Assembly: GCF_900107405.1 (NCBI RefSeq)
Contig: NZ_FNPV01000004.1
Span: forward strand, 162,166-226,165
Source: Tindallia californiensis
GTDB lineage: Bacteria > Bacillota > Clostridia > Peptostreptococcales > Tindalliaceae
Length of the DNA: 64,000 nt
Direction of reading: 5' to 3'
This document shows positions 7,668 to 17,330 of this stretch, piece after piece (position 1 is the first letter of the stretch; each line of letters opens with the position of its first letter). The notes under the pieces were generated by a model. It saw only the letters and a program-made list of their open reading frames with translations. It was not told where the DNA came from and searched no databases. The translations under genes and the position numbers were made by a program.

Positions 7668-9035
7668 TTGACTCAGTGTGACTTTGTGAATGAGTGGAAG
7701 CGGAAATATCCAGAGATTAAAAAAATCTTAAAGAAAGAACCTTTCTTCTGGATAAATCCTAAATGTAAAAATGCAAGTCATGCATTAGATAAACTTCCGC
7801 TGACTACAGAAGATATCATGGATGCATCCAACCGTTTGGAACGTTTTGCGCCCTATCTGGCACAAGTATTTGATGAAGTAAAAGCATCTAGTGGCATCAT
7901 TGAATCTTCTTTGCAGGAAATTCCAAAAATGAAGAATGCCATGGAAAAAAGGCTGAAACACCCTCTTGCTGGAGATTTATACTTAAAAATGGATCACCAA
8001 CTACCTATTTCTGGATCTATTAAAGCCAGAGGCGGTATTTATGAAGTGCTGAAGCATGCTGAAAGACTTGCGATGAAGGAAGGTCTTTTATTTCATAATT
8101 CTGATTATAGAGTACTTGATTCCCAACCTTTGAGAAACTTTTTCTCACAATACTCAATTTCTGTGGGTTCTACAGGCAATTTAGGTTTAAGTATCGGGAT
8201 TATGGGAGCTAAACTGGGATTTAGGGTGACTGTACATATGTCGCGAGATGCAAGAAAATGGAAAAAAGAGAAATTGCGACAACATGGAGTAAAAGTCAGA
8301 GAATATGATTCAGATTTTGGAAAAGCTGTAGAGGAAGGAAGGAGACAAGCCCAGCAAGATCAACGAAATTATTTTATTGATGATGAAAACTCAAAAGATC
8401 TTTTTCTCGGCTATGCGGTGGCTGCATTACGTTTGAAAAAGCAATTAGAGGACAAGAAAATAATCGTTGACGAGAGTAATCCACTATTTGTCTATTTGCC
8501 GTGTGGGGTTGGTGGCGGTCCGGGTGGTATTGCTTTTGGCTTAAAGCAGATTTATGGCGACAGGGTTCATTGTTACTTTGCTGAACCTACGCAAGCACCA
8601 GCTGTACTATTAGGAATGTTAACGGGACTTAAGGAAAAAGTTTCAGCAACAGATTTTGGCATTGATAGCCAGACGGAAGCTGACGGATTAGCTGTATCCA
8701 GACCCTCAGGGCTGGTGTGTCAGATGATGGAGGAGTTACTGGATGGGGTCTTTACAGTAGATGACGCCCTCTTATTCAAGATGCTTGCCATGCTTTCAAA
8801 AACGGAGGGAATCCAACTGGAACCATCAGCATTGGCAGGAATGCCAGGACCTTTCCGATATGCAAAAGATGCGGTTGTGCATCGAGCTGTCCGACTAGGA
8901 GGGTATGACCCTTTCATGAAGCAGGCTACTCATATTGTTTGGGCAACTGGTGGTGCTATGGTACCGGAAGATGAGATGAAACAGTATATCAGCAAAGGGA
9001 ATGAAATGCTGTCTATAGAAAAACAGCAGGTTTGA
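7668..9035 (+). CDS. dsdA: D-serine ammonia-lyase (dehydratase)
   Basis: A 455-residue PLP enzyme that converts D-serine to pyruvate and ammonia; full length for DsdA. The Schiff-base Lys is residue 119 in SGSIKARGG, the family substrate loop STGNLGLS is present, and the glycine-rich phosphate site reads CGVGGGPGG. It starts with TTG at 7668 behind AAGGGGTGAA. In fermenters the pyruvate feeds energy metabolism, and the enzyme also detoxifies D-serine. Its TGA stop sits at the edge of the loop of its own terminator. Confidence 0.92.
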   Translation: MTQCDFVNEWKRKYPEIKKILKKEPFFWINPKCKNASHALDKLPLTTEDIMDASNRLERFAPYLAQVFDEVKASSGIIESSLQEIPKMKNAMEKRLKHPLAGDLYLKMDHQLPISGSIKARGGIYEVLKHAERLAMKEGLLFHNSDYRVLDSQPLRNFFSQYSISVGSTGNLGLSIGIMGAKLGFRVTVHMSRDARKWKKEKLRQHGVKVREYDSDFGKAVEEGRRQAQQDQRNYFIDDENSKDLFLGYAVAALRLKKQLEDKKIIVDESNPLFVYLPCGVGGGPGGIAFGLKQIYGDRVHCYFAEPTQAPAVLLGMLTGLKEKVSATDFGIDSQTEADGLAVSRPSGLVCQMMEELLDGVFTVDDALLFKMLAMLSKTEGIQLEPSALAGMPGPFRYAKDAVVHRAVRLGGYDPFMKQATHIVWATGGAMVPEDEMKQYISKGNEMLSIEKQQV

Positions 9036-9053
9036 AAAACCTGCTGTTTTTAA
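9021..9053. terminator. Bidirectional terminator shared by dsdA and ilvE
   Basis: AAACAGCAGGTTT (9021-9033) and AAACCTGCTGTTT (9037-9049) make a 13-bp stem with a GAA loop. The left arm encodes the last dsdA codons and the stop begins at the top of the stem. A T-run follows on the + strand and a T-run precedes on the minus strand, so it can serve both converging genes. Confidence 0.85.
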
Positions 9054-9113
9054 TGACGTAATAACCTGTGACAGCGTAATGCATCCTATGAGGAAGCAAC
9101 TTTATAGAAAGAC

Positions 9114-10136
9114 TTACTTTACTGGACAAATCCATCCTTCAGGCCCTTCGATATCACCAAATTGAATGCCACAAAGGGTTTCATATAATTTTTTGGTAAT
9201 GGGACCAACCTCTGTTTCACTATAAAAGACATGAAGACTATCCTTGTAATCAATACCACCAATTGGTGTGATCACAGCGGCTGTTCCACAAGCACCGGCT
9301 TCGGCAAACTCATCTAGCCTGTCTACATAAACATCACGCTCTTCAGCTTTTAAGTTCAAATAATGTTCAGCTAAGTAGAGTAAGGAATACTTTGTGATGC
9401 TTGGCAAAATAGAAGGAGAGTCTGGTGTAACAAATACATTATCTTTTGTAATACCAAAAAAGTTAGCGGCGCCGACTTCTTCAATCTTACTATGTGTTTT
9501 TGGATCTAAATAAATACAATCAGCAAATCCTTTTTTGACAGCTTCTGCATGGGGTTGCATGCTTGCCGCATAATTACCACCCACTTTTGCAGCGCCAGTA
9601 CCAAAGGGAGCTGCTCGATCATAATCAGAAACAGTAAAGTTTACTGGTGCCAGACCACCCTTGAAATATGGACCTACAGGTAAGCAAAAAACACAGAAAA
9701 TATATTCCGGTGCAGGTTTTACACCAAGATTGTCACCAACACCAATGACAAAAGGTCTTAAATAAAGGGTTGCTCCAGTTCCGTAAGGAGGAACGTAATC
9801 TGAATTTGCTTTCACCACTTCTTTGCAAGCATCGATAAACTGCTCTTCCGATACTTCAGGCATTAAGATTCTTTGACAACTTTTCTGCATGCGTTTTGCG
9901 TTTTGATCCGGTCGAAACAACTGTATTTGACCACTTTTTGTCCGATATGCTTTTAAGCCTTCGAAGCATTGCTGGCCATAATGCAGAGCGGAAGATGCTT
10001 CGCTTATGGCAAGCCTGTTATCTTCTGTTAGCTTACCTTTATCCCATTTTCCATCTTTCCACATAGAAACATAGCGATAAGGTGTTTTCATGTAGCTAAA
10101 TCCCAGTTGACTCCAATCAATTGATGCGTTGCTCAT
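9114..10136 (-). CDS. ilvE: Branched-chain amino acid aminotransferase
   Basis: A 340-residue fold-type IV PLP transaminase that interconverts valine, leucine and isoleucine with their 2-keto acids. Visible marks are [17 protein letters not shown], the Schiff-base Lys in [12 protein letters not shown], and EVGAANFFG...TP. The length and motifs match the BCAT (type II) group. ATG follows AGGAGGG by a usual distance, and TATAAT lies on the minus strand at 10184-10189. It stands alone between ung and the converging dsdA gene. The enzyme may work in synthesis or in amino acid fermentation; no T-box or other leader is visible in the short upstream gap. Confidence 0.92.
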   Translation of the reverse strand: MSNASIDWSQLGFSYMKTPYRYVSMWKDGKWDKGKLTEDNRLAISEASSALHYGQQCFEGLKAYRTKSGQIQLFRPDQNAKRMQKSCQRILMPEVSEEQFIDACKEVVKANSDYVPPYGTGATLYLRPFVIGVGDNLGVKPAPEYIFCVFCLPVGPYFKGGLAPVNFTVSDYDRAAPFGTGAAKVGGNYAASMQPHAEAVKKGFADCIYLDPKTHSKIEEVGAANFFGITKDNVFVTPDSPSILPSITKYSLLYLAEHYLNLKAEERDVYVDRLDEFAEAGACGTAAVITPIGGIDYKDSLHVFYSETEVGPITKKLYETLCGIQFGDIEGPEGWICPVK

Positions 10137-10246
10137 ATAAATCCCTCCTGTTCTTAATCTAAAGCAATGGTCTGTCGACTTTCATTATATCAAACTTTTT
10201 TCAAAAGAGGAAATAGATGGATCTTGTCTTGATTCAAAATGAAGAT

Positions 10247-10933
10247 TTATTCAAAAACTTCTAAACGCCAGTCGATAGGCTCAATTCTCTGACTGACTAA
10301 ATAAGCATTTGCCTTGGAAAAGTGGCGACAGCCTAAAAATCCGCGATAGGCAGAAAGTGGGCTGGGATGAGGCGCATATAAAATTAAGTGATTAGGGTTA
10401 GAAATCATGCTGGCTTTTTCAGACGCCTGTTTTCCCCAAAGCATAAAAACAATCGGGTTTTCAGAGTTGTTAAGGGCTTTGATCACTTGGTCTGTAAATC
10501 GTTCCCACCCTTTTCCACGATGGGAAGCCGGCTCACCCTGGCGAACTGTTAAAACAGTGTTAAGGAGAAGAACACCCTGTTTTGCCCAAGAAGTCAAGCA
10601 TCCATGACTTGGGACAGGACATTCCAAGTCATCCTTTAACTCCTTAAATATATTGACAAGAGAAGGTGGCGCCGGAATATCCTTTTGAACCGAAAAAGAT
10701 AATCCATGAGCTTGTCCTTTGCCATGATAAGGATCTTGTCCCAGGATAACAACTTTAGTTTGCTGATAACTGGTATAATGCAATGCATTAAAAATATTTG
10801 CAGCCGCCGGATAAACAGAATGATGTTGATATTCATTCTTTAAGAAATTTCTAAGCTGCGCATAGTAGTCTTTCTCAAATTCGCTTTCTAATATCTGACT
10901 CCAGTCATTTTTAAGAATAGCCAAAAAAAACAC
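10247..10933 (-). CDS. ung: Uracil-DNA glycosylase (family 1)
   Basis: About 228 residues; removes uracil from DNA to begin base-excision repair. The catalytic water-activating loop GQDPYHG, the Phe-containing LSFSV block and the C-terminal HPSPLSAYRGF His loop are all intact. GTG at 10933 is the outermost start, but TTG at 10924 has the better-placed ribosome site (GGGGGTG six bases upstream), so the true protein may be three residues shorter. It is an isolated housekeeping gene. Confidence 0.95.
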   Translation of the reverse strand: MFFLAILKNDWSQILESEFEKDYYAQLRNFLKNEYQHHSVYPAAANIFNALHYTSYQQTKVVILGQDPYHGKGQAHGLSFSVQKDIPAPPSLVNIFKELKDDLECPVPSHGCLTSWAKQGVLLLNTVLTVRQGEPASHRGKGWERFTDQVIKALNNSENPIVFMLWGKQASEKASMISNPNHLILYAPHPSPLSAYRGFLGCRHFSKANAYLVSQRIEPIDWRLEVFE

Positions 10934-10975
10934 CCCCGTACTTTTATCCTATCACAGGAAATGATAAAATCAACG

Positions 10976-11032
10976 ATAAAATACCCTTATCAAGAGTGAG
11001 TATGGGGCTTTCTCTCATTCATGATAAGGGTA
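10976..11032 (-). terminator. Terminator after the chemoreceptor gene
   Basis: TACCCTTATCA (10982-10992) and TGATAAGGGTA (11022-11032) pair perfectly, and the stem continues inward through AGTGAG/CTCATT. Read on the minus strand the stem is followed by ATTTTATC, placing it as the terminator of the gene at 11114-12796. Confidence 0.7.
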
Positions 11033-11113
11033 AAAGTAGCATAATGGAGCGGGTAATCATTTCAATGATTTTTAGTGGTGAAATGTCGGTAACAAGGGTA
11101 ATTGCAGTTAATG

Positions 11114-12796
11114 TTAGACCTTAAAAATAGAAATTGCATTTTGAAGGTCATTGGCTAAAGCCGCAAGACTGCTAGCTGAATCCGCTATTTCATCAACAAC
11201 AGAGTTTTGTTGTTGTGCGCTAGCAGAAACCTCTTGTGAAGAGGCAGCTGTTTCTTCTGATATAGCCGACATGTTTTGAAAGCTGTTGACTACTTCCTGG
11301 CTGTTGTTTGTAACTTTTTGTACCAATAGAGTGACATGATTAATTCCCTCTGAAATGGTGGATACTTCGTCAGAGATACTTTCAAAAAGACTGCTGGCAC
11401 TATGAACCATTTCAGTTCCATCTTCTACTTGCAGGCTGTTATTTTCCATCGAAAAAACGGCACCTTTGATTTGTGATTGGATCCTTTCTATAATCTTTGC
11501 GATACGACTGGAGGACTGGGAAGTTTCTTCTGCTAATTTTCTTATTTCTTCGGCTACTACGGCAAATCCACGGCCGGCTTCTCCTGCACGGGCTGCTTCA
11601 ATAGCTGCGTTTAAGGCTAATAAATTTGTTTGCCCAGAAATCGAATGAATACTTTCAACAATGTTAACTATTTCCGTGGAAGCTTGATCAAGTTCTTTGA
11701 CAACTACCATGGTTTCTTTAGAGGAAGAAAGAATTTCATTCATTTTTGATACCGCTTCTCTTGATGCTTTTCGACCATTTTTAGCTGAATCTTGTGTGTG
11801 AGTAGAAGCGTTTTGTACCTGTTCAATGCTTTCAGAAACCTGGAGCATATTTTCGGCAATTTGCTCCAGGTTTTGATTACTGGTTTCAACAGCAGAGGAT
11901 TGTTCTTCGGTAGCTCTGGAGACTTCTTCAATAGTTCGTGAAACTTCTTGTGAGGTGGCAGCCGCTTCTTCTGAAGAGGCTGCTAATCTTTCGCTGGTGC
12001 TGGCAACCTGGCCTGATATAGAACTGCTGGATTTAATAAGACCTTTAAGATTATCGACCATTTGATTAATAGCTTTTGCCAAGTGACCAATTTCATCAGT
12101 GCTCTTTACTTCAACTTGCTGAGTCAGATCACCTTGAGCAACTATATGAACTAAATCGACTAATTTTTTTAGAGGGCGAATGATACTGTTGGAAATGACA
12201 AAAGCAAGGATAATAGAGACAATAATAGCAAATCCAATGGAAGCAATGACCATTTTGCGAATTTCCTCCTGGGTATTGACTACCTCAGCGCCAATGAATT
12301 GAACATTTTCTTGTCGTTCATTTGCCATATTACGGGCGTAAATCATCAACGTATTACCCTCTGGCCCCATACGGTTAGTAATCACTTCGATGGCATCATC
12401 ATACCTTCCTGTATTATACATTGGCACAACTTCGGCGGTGGCAATCCGTCGCCAGGCCTGACTTCTTTCGACAAACTTTTCATCTTCCGGAGTGCCTGAA
12501 ATTTCTAATAGTTCACGCTCTAGAGAGTCGCTGGTACTTGAAACACGAATAAATTGATTGAGATAAAATTCATCACCGGTCAAGACAAAGTTGCTTATGT
12601 GAGAACTTCTTTCAGCTATGGTGAATGCTAATTCGTTATTAATTCGATAAAGATCCATTTGCTCCTCTAATAAATCCCTGAGTTCGTCCTGGATGGCACT
12701 AAGCTGCATAAAACTAAAACCGCCTAAAGCAATTAAAATCAAAGTGATGGTAAAAAAACCTAGAAGTATTTTTTTTCGGATGCTAGTCCTATGCAT
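11114..12796 (-). CDS. Methyl-accepting chemotaxis protein, four-helix-bundle sensor
   Basis: A 560-residue transmembrane chemoreceptor. It has a membrane segment at about 10-30, an extracellular helical ligand domain of the 4HB type (about 35-185), a second membrane segment (about 187-208), a HAMP linker ([13 protein letters not shown]...), and a long cytoplasmic coiled coil with the conserved CheA/CheW-contact tip, which includes [20 protein letters not shown]. It signals to the CheA kinase. The start ATG follows AAAGGAGG. It is a lone receptor gene with no chemotaxis genes nearby; the ligand cannot be deduced. Confidence 0.92.
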   Translation of the reverse strand: MHRTSIRKKILLGFFTITLILIALGGFSFMQLSAIQDELRDLLEEQMDLYRINNELAFTIAERSSHISNFVLTGDEFYLNQFIRVSSTSDSLERELLEISGTPEDEKFVERSQAWRRIATAEVVPMYNTGRYDDAIEVITNRMGPEGNTLMIYARNMANERQENVQFIGAEVVNTQEEIRKMVIASIGFAIIVSIILAFVISNSIIRPLKKLVDLVHIVAQGDLTQQVEVKSTDEIGHLAKAINQMVDNLKGLIKSSSSISGQVASTSERLAASSEEAAATSQEVSRTIEEVSRATEEQSSAVETSNQNLEQIAENMLQVSESIEQVQNASTHTQDSAKNGRKASREAVSKMNEILSSSKETMVVVKELDQASTEIVNIVESIHSISGQTNLLALNAAIEAARAGEAGRGFAVVAEEIRKLAEETSQSSSRIAKIIERIQSQIKGAVFSMENNSLQVEDGTEMVHSASSLFESISDEVSTISEGINHVTLLVQKVTNNSQEVVNSFQNMSAISEETAASSQEVSASAQQQNSVVDEIADSASSLAALANDLQNAISIFKV

Positions 12797-12992
12797 GAGT
12801 AATGCCTCCTTTGAGATTGTGTAAAGGTAAACTATTCAGATACCTCTATATTTTACGATATTTCTGACAAAAAATCCATATGTTTTACAAAAATTTGGTA
12901 GAATGATAAGTTGTTTGAGAAAAAGAAAGCATAATCAAACGGGAAAGAGGCATGAAATAATGATAATTGAAGAGAAAAGGAGATGATTAGGA

Positions 12993-13691
12993 GTGCGGTA
13001 TGAAAAAGTAGTTAAAGGTGAATTTATCAAAAGACCGAACCGTTTTATTGCTCACGTATTGATTGATGGCAGAGAAGAAGTTGTACATATAAAGAACACC
13101 TCCCGGTGTCGAGAGTTGCTGATACCAGGGGTTAAAGTCTACTTAGAGGATAAAAGAGAAGTGCCGGGTAGAAAAACTGGATATTCTGTGATTAGTGTAT
13201 ACAAGGATGATGTGCTTGTTAACATTGATTCCCAAGCTCCTAATACTGTTATAGCTGAAGCACTTGAAAATAATAAGATAGATGGATTTTTGAATTTTTC
13301 TTTACTAAAGAGAGAAGTTACTTATGGAAAGTCACGTTTTGATATTTTTATGGAAAGAGAAAAAGAAAAGATTTTCATTGAAGTAAAAGGGGTTACATTG
13401 GAAAATAGTGGGGTTTCGGCATTTCCGGATGCACCTACCGAGAGAGGTGTGAAACACGTAAAGGAATTGGAAGGTGCCGTTGCAGAAGGGTATAGAGGGG
13501 TGATATTTTTTCTGATTAAAATGCAAAAACCGGATCTTTTCAAATTAAACTGGAAAATGGATCCGGCCTTTGCGGAGGCAGTATGCAAAGCTCAATCTAA
13601 AGGGGTCGAGGTGTTAGCCTATGATTCACTGGTTACCCCTGAAGAAATCTTCATTGGAAAAAAATTGCCTATTAATTTACAGCCTTGGTGA
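12993..13691 (+). CDS. sfsA: SfsA family DNA/RNA nuclease-like protein
   Basis: 232 residues, matching SfsA (named for sugar fermentation stimulation in E. coli; the family carries a PD-(D/E)XK-like nuclease fold and an OB-like N-terminus). Visible are the N-terminal KRPNRFIAHV start, the H-K-N-T-S-R-C-REL block, and the nuclease core FDIF...IFIEVKGVTL followed by FPDAPTERGVKHV. The start is GTG at 12993 after AAAAGGAG; the nearby ATG at 13000 is out of frame. It converges on cysK with only five bases between stop codons. The cellular role is poorly known. Confidence 0.9.
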   Translation: MRYEKVVKGEFIKRPNRFIAHVLIDGREEVVHIKNTSRCRELLIPGVKVYLEDKREVPGRKTGYSVISVYKDDVLVNIDSQAPNTVIAEALENNKIDGFLNFSLLKREVTYGKSRFDIFMEREKEKIFIEVKGVTLENSGVSAFPDAPTERGVKHVKELEGAVAEGYRGVIFFLIKMQKPDLFKLNWKMDPAFAEAVCKAQSKGVEVLAYDSLVTPEEIFIGKKLPINLQPW

Positions 13692-13696
13692 GCCAG

Positions 13697-14617
13697 TTAA
13701 TCAATATCATAAAGCGGAGTGCTTAAATAGCGTTCACCATTGCTGGCTGTCATGACAACTAGATGTTGATTAGGGTCCATATTTTTAGCTATTTTGAAGG
13801 CCGCAGCAATGGCAGCTCCTGAAGAAATTCCCAGCAACAAGCCTTCTTCGCGGGCGACTTTTCGAGCTGTTTCTATTGCTTCTTCCGTGGTAATCTGAAC
13901 GATACGGCTAAGTAAGCGAGTATCCATAATTTCAGGAACAAAACCAGCTCCGATTCCTTGGATTTTATGAGGACCAGGTTCTCCACCAGACAAAACCGGT
14001 GAATCAGAAGGTTCAACAGCAACTAGTTGAATAGAAGGGTTTTTTTCTCTTAAATAGCGGCCAGCACCTGTAATGGTACCACCTGTTCCTACGCCGGCAA
14101 TAAACGCATCGACTTGTCCGTTAAGATCATTCCAGATTTCAGGACCTGTAGTTTTATAATGAACAGCTGGATTGGCTGGATTGATAAACTGTCCAGGGAT
14201 GATTGCATTAGCATGGGTGCTGACTATTTCATTTGCTTTTTCAATAGCTCCCTTCATTCCCTTAGAACCTTCTGTAAGAACAAGATCAGCTCCGTAAGCC
14301 TTTAAAATTTTTCTTCGTTCAATAGTCATGGTATCAGGCATAACAAGGGTTAGTTGATAGCCTTTAGCAGCGGCGATCATTGCAAGACCAATGCCTGTGT
14401 TTCCGCTGGTTGGTTCGACGAGCAGGGTGTTTTCTGTGATTTTTTTTTCCTCTTCAAGTGCTTCGATCATGCTTAGGGCGATTCGGTCTTTTACAGAACC
14501 ACCAGGATTTTGAAATTCCAGCTTTACAAAAATAGTTGCCATGTTTTCTCGACCCTTGCGGCTAAGCTTGACTATTGGTGTTTTGCCGACTAACTCACTA
14601 ACGGTATGGACAATCAT
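13697..14617 (-). CDS. cysK: Cysteine synthase (O-acetylserine sulfhydrylase)
   Basis: A 306-residue PLP enzyme that makes cysteine from O-acetyl-L-serine and sulfide. The Schiff-base Lys lies in NPGGSVKDRIALSM, the substrate loop is TSGNTGIGLAM and the phosphate-binding loop is GVGTGGTITGAGRY. The start ATG follows AAGGAGG. It has its own promoter with an apparent Rrf2/CymR-type operator between promoter and start, so repression by cysteine status is likely. CysM-like activity cannot be excluded from sequence alone. Confidence 0.93.
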   Translation of the reverse strand: MIVHTVSELVGKTPIVKLSRKGRENMATIFVKLEFQNPGGSVKDRIALSMIEALEEEKKITENTLLVEPTSGNTGIGLAMIAAAKGYQLTLVMPDTMTIERRKILKAYGADLVLTEGSKGMKGAIEKANEIVSTHANAIIPGQFINPANPAVHYKTTGPEIWNDLNGQVDAFIAGVGTGGTITGAGRYLREKNPSIQLVAVEPSDSPVLSGGEPGPHKIQGIGAGFVPEIMDTRLLSRIVQITTEEAIETARKVAREEGLLLGISSGAAIAAAFKIAKNMDPNQHLVVMTASNGERYLSTPLYDID

Positions 14618-14634
14618 GAGAACTCCTCCTTAAT

Positions 14635-14653
14635 ACCTAGTAATTTGGTAGGT
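14635..14653 (-). promoter_or_regulatory. Likely CymR/Rrf2-type operator upstream of cysK
   Basis: ACCTAGTAATTTGGTAGGT is a 19-bp near-palindrome (outer five and inner two pairs match) just downstream of the -10 box. The layout resembles sites of Rrf2-family cysteine regulators such as CymR. No regulator gene is in the window. Confidence 0.55.
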
Positions 14654-14665
14654 TTAATGGGGAAT

Positions 14666-14694
14666 ATTTTACCTCTTCTCTTTCTCTCTGTCAA
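14666..14694 (-). promoter_or_regulatory. Sigma-A promoter of cysK
   Basis: On the minus strand TTGACA (14694-14689), a 17-base spacer and TAAAAT (14671-14666) form a near-consensus promoter about 50 bases before the cysK start. Confidence 0.75.
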
Positions 14695-14857
14695 GATTTT
14701 TTTATTTGTTTTTTTAGAAAGCATACACCCTGATACAGATTGATGGCTGTGCTTAGCTTATTAATTCCATCAAAGCGGTAGTATTAAACAGGTAAAAATG
14801 GTACAATATCCAATGGAATAAGGGAATACCCTAACATCCCAAAGGAGATGAAACGGA

Positions 14858-15727
14858 ATGAAAGTGAATAAAGCGATTATTCCAGCCGCAGGTCTTGGAA
14901 CAAGATTTTTGCCTGCAACAAAGGCTCAGCCTAAGGAAATGTTGCCAATTGTTGATAAGCCAACATTACAATATATAATAGAAGAGGCTGTAGATTCAGG
15001 TATTGAAGAAATTTTGATTATAACAGGAAGAAATAAGCAGTCGATTGAAGACCACTTTGATAAGTCCATTGAGCTGGAGCTGGAGTTAGAAAAAAAAGGA
15101 AAAGATGACCTGCTTCAAATTGTAAAAAATATTTCGGATATGGTGAATATCCACTATATCCGTCAAAAAGAACCGAAAGGCCTGGGACATGCTATTTATT
15201 GTGCCAAAAGCTTTATCGGCAACGAACCTTTTGCGGTGATGCTAGGTGACGATATTGTGGATGCTAAAACGCCCTGTCTTCAACAGATGACTTCTGTTTA
15301 CAATGAATACAAAACAACGATTCTTGGAGTTCAGGAAGTCCCGAGATCAGAGGTGGACAAATATGGAATCGTGAATGGAAAAAGCATTGAAGATAATGTT
15401 TATAAAGTGAAAGATTTGATAGAAAAACCAGCGATAGAAGAAGCTCCTACGAATATCGCTATATTGGGACGGTATATTATTAGCCCTAGCATTTTTAGCA
15501 TTCTGGAACATACAAAACCTGGAAAGGGAGGCGAGATTCAGCTGACGGATGCGTTAAAAACCTTAGCTCGCCAAGAAGCGATGTATGCTTATATCTTTGA
15601 AGGGAAACGATACGATGTAGGCGATAAAATGGGTTTTTTACAGGCGACGGTAGAATTTGCGCTCAAAAGAGAAGACTTAAAAGAACCCTTTAAGCAGTAC
15701 CTTAAAGAATTTACAAAAGAACTCTAA
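14858..15727 (+). CDS. galU: UTP-glucose-1-phosphate uridylyltransferase
   Basis: A 289-residue nucleotidyltransferase making UDP-glucose, the donor for envelope glycans. The GLGTRFLPATKAQPKEMLP signature, LGDDIVDA metal site and GGEIQLTDAL block are present, and length is normal. ATG follows AAAGGAG. The downstream genes (membrane glycosyltransferase, GtrB- and GtrA-like proteins) lie at 35, 29 and 19 base spacings, suggesting one envelope-glycosylation operon supplied by this enzyme. Confidence 0.95.
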   Translation: MKVNKAIIPAAGLGTRFLPATKAQPKEMLPIVDKPTLQYIIEEAVDSGIEEILIITGRNKQSIEDHFDKSIELELELEKKGKDDLLQIVKNISDMVNIHYIRQKEPKGLGHAIYCAKSFIGNEPFAVMLGDDIVDAKTPCLQQMTSVYNEYKTTILGVQEVPRSEVDKYGIVNGKSIEDNVYKVKDLIEKPAIEEAPTNIAILGRYIISPSIFSILEHTKPGKGGEIQLTDALKTLARQEAMYAYIFEGKRYDVGDKMGFLQATVEFALKREDLKEPFKQYLKEFTKEL

Positions 15728-15762
15728 AGAGTGATGACACGATAAAGAGAAAGGCTATCAAA

Positions 15763-17301
15763 ATGAATGTAAAAGCAGAGTATTTTGAACAAATCAAAGG
15801 CTGGGTTTCAAAATGGCCGCTGCACCCTCTTATTCAAGGGGGGTGCGGTCTTTTTGCCTTGTTGATTATTATGTTGGGGGTTTTTCAACGAGGTCCGGAA
15901 GTACTAAAATATCCCGCCACCTTTTTATTAATATATTCATTGCTGCTGGCTGGTTTATGGATAGGGGTGTCAGCCATTATAGAAAGATTTACATGGTTGC
16001 AAAAGCCTTTTGTTTTTCCGGCAGCTGTCACAGGCCTTGCTTTTGTTCCTCGTTATCTATGGATAAGACTAGTAGAGACAACACCTATGTGGGATTTTGC
16101 CAGATACTATCATTATGCTATATCGATCGTTAATGGCAATCCAGAAGCAATCGCTGACATTCGAGGCGTATTTCCTCATCTGACTGGGTATCCACTGATT
16201 CTTTCCTATGTATTTCGCTTTTTTGGAACAGAAGTGGCGATTGCTCGTTGGTTTAACCTTATTTGCACACTGCTGACCATTCTGCTAGTATATCAGCTGG
16301 GTAAGGTGATGTTTTCACCTAAGGCAGGAAGAATAGCGGCAATCATGGTTGCTTTATGGCCGGGCCAGATATTTTACATATCCGTATTAGCCGCCGAACA
16401 TCTATTTACGATGCAGTTACTGTTCGTCTTGTTGCTGTTTTGTTATATGGTTAAAGGAGAGCCTAGCGGAAAATCCTTTGGATGGGCGATTGCTACAGGA
16501 GTAATGCTGACAATGGCACATATTGTAAGGCCTGTTGCTTCTTTGTTATTTCCGGCTTTTTTTCTATACTTACTAATTGCTCCTGCATCAAAAGGATCTG
16601 TTTTGACAAATGAAACAGAGGGAAGGCCAGGATGTTGTGACCGAAAAGTACTTTTTCGAAGAGCTTCCTTATTGGTAGTCATTGTATTTATATTTTGGGG
16701 GACTTTGCAGGGTTTAAATCGGATCTATGAGCCACAGGTACAAGTACCACTGGGAAAAACCGGTGCTGGTTTTAATCTTTATGTAGGTACCAATAAAGAT
16801 TTTCAAGGAATGTGGAATGCGGAAGATTGGGAAATAATAGAGGAATTTCAATACGATTTTGACAGGATACATCAAGAAGCTTGGGATCGAGGAATGGAAA
16901 GAATACAGGAAGACTATACCGAGTTTCTTTTGCTGGCTGAACAAAAATTTTCTATTCAATGGGCTGTTTCGGAATATGGTCTTTACTGGGGATTGTTGGG
17001 AACAGACAGAGTGACAGCGGTCAGCCTCTGGGCAGAAGAATATCGACAAGAACTTCAAATAGCATCCCAAGTTTTTTATTTAAGTCTTTTTTGGTTGATT
17101 TTGCTGAATGCACGAAAAGAAATAAAGAAGTTCCAGGCTACTCCTGCTGATTTGATAGGAATCCTTTTTTTTGGATTTATTGCGATGCACACGTTAATAG
17201 AAGTTCAGTCTCGTTACCATCACAGCCTTATTCCTTTGTTTATTCTATTAGCAGTAGGACCATTAAAGATAGAAAAAATACCGTCTTTGAAGCAAAAATG
17301 A
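15763..17301 (+). CDS. Membrane glycosyltransferase, GT39/ArnT-like (GT-C fold)
   Basis: A 512-residue polytopic protein with about 11 predicted membrane segments and a large hydrophilic loop at about residues 320-410. The first external loop has the Asp-containing stretch PMWDFARYYHYA, the position of the catalytic acidic residue in GT-C enzymes. Such proteins move a sugar from a polyprenyl-phosphate carrier to an envelope glycan or protein. It is followed by GtrB- and GtrA-like genes that would make and flip that carrier. The sugar and acceptor are unknown. A second run of homology to a named protein is not claimed. Confidence 0.7.
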   Translation: MNVKAEYFEQIKGWVSKWPLHPLIQGGCGLFALLIIMLGVFQRGPEVLKYPATFLLIYSLLLAGLWIGVSAIIERFTWLQKPFVFPAAVTGLAFVPRYLWIRLVETTPMWDFARYYHYAISIVNGNPEAIADIRGVFPHLTGYPLILSYVFRFFGTEVAIARWFNLICTLLTILLVYQLGKVMFSPKAGRIAAIMVALWPGQIFYISVLAAEHLFTMQLLFVLLLFCYMVKGEPSGKSFGWAIATGVMLTMAHIVRPVASLLFPAFFLYLLIAPASKGSVLTNETEGRPGCCDRKVLFRRASLLVVIVFIFWGTLQGLNRIYEPQVQVPLGKTGAGFNLYVGTNKDFQGMWNAEDWEIIEEFQYDFDRIHQEAWDRGMERIQEDYTEFLLLAEQKFSIQWAVSEYGLYWGLLGTDRVTAVSLWAEEYRQELQIASQVFYLSLFWLILLNARKEIKKFQATPADLIGILFFGFIAMHTLIEVQSRYHHSLIPLFILLAVGPLKIEKIPSLKQK

Positions 17302-17330
17302 TATGATTAGCTGGAAAGGGAGTTTTTGCA

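Noticed and set aside
16714..17070. Minus-strand ORF inside the GT39-like gene, and similar long antisense frames in hisA, permease and parE genes
   Set aside because: They are shadows of well-supported genes, with no family motifs or ribosome sites.
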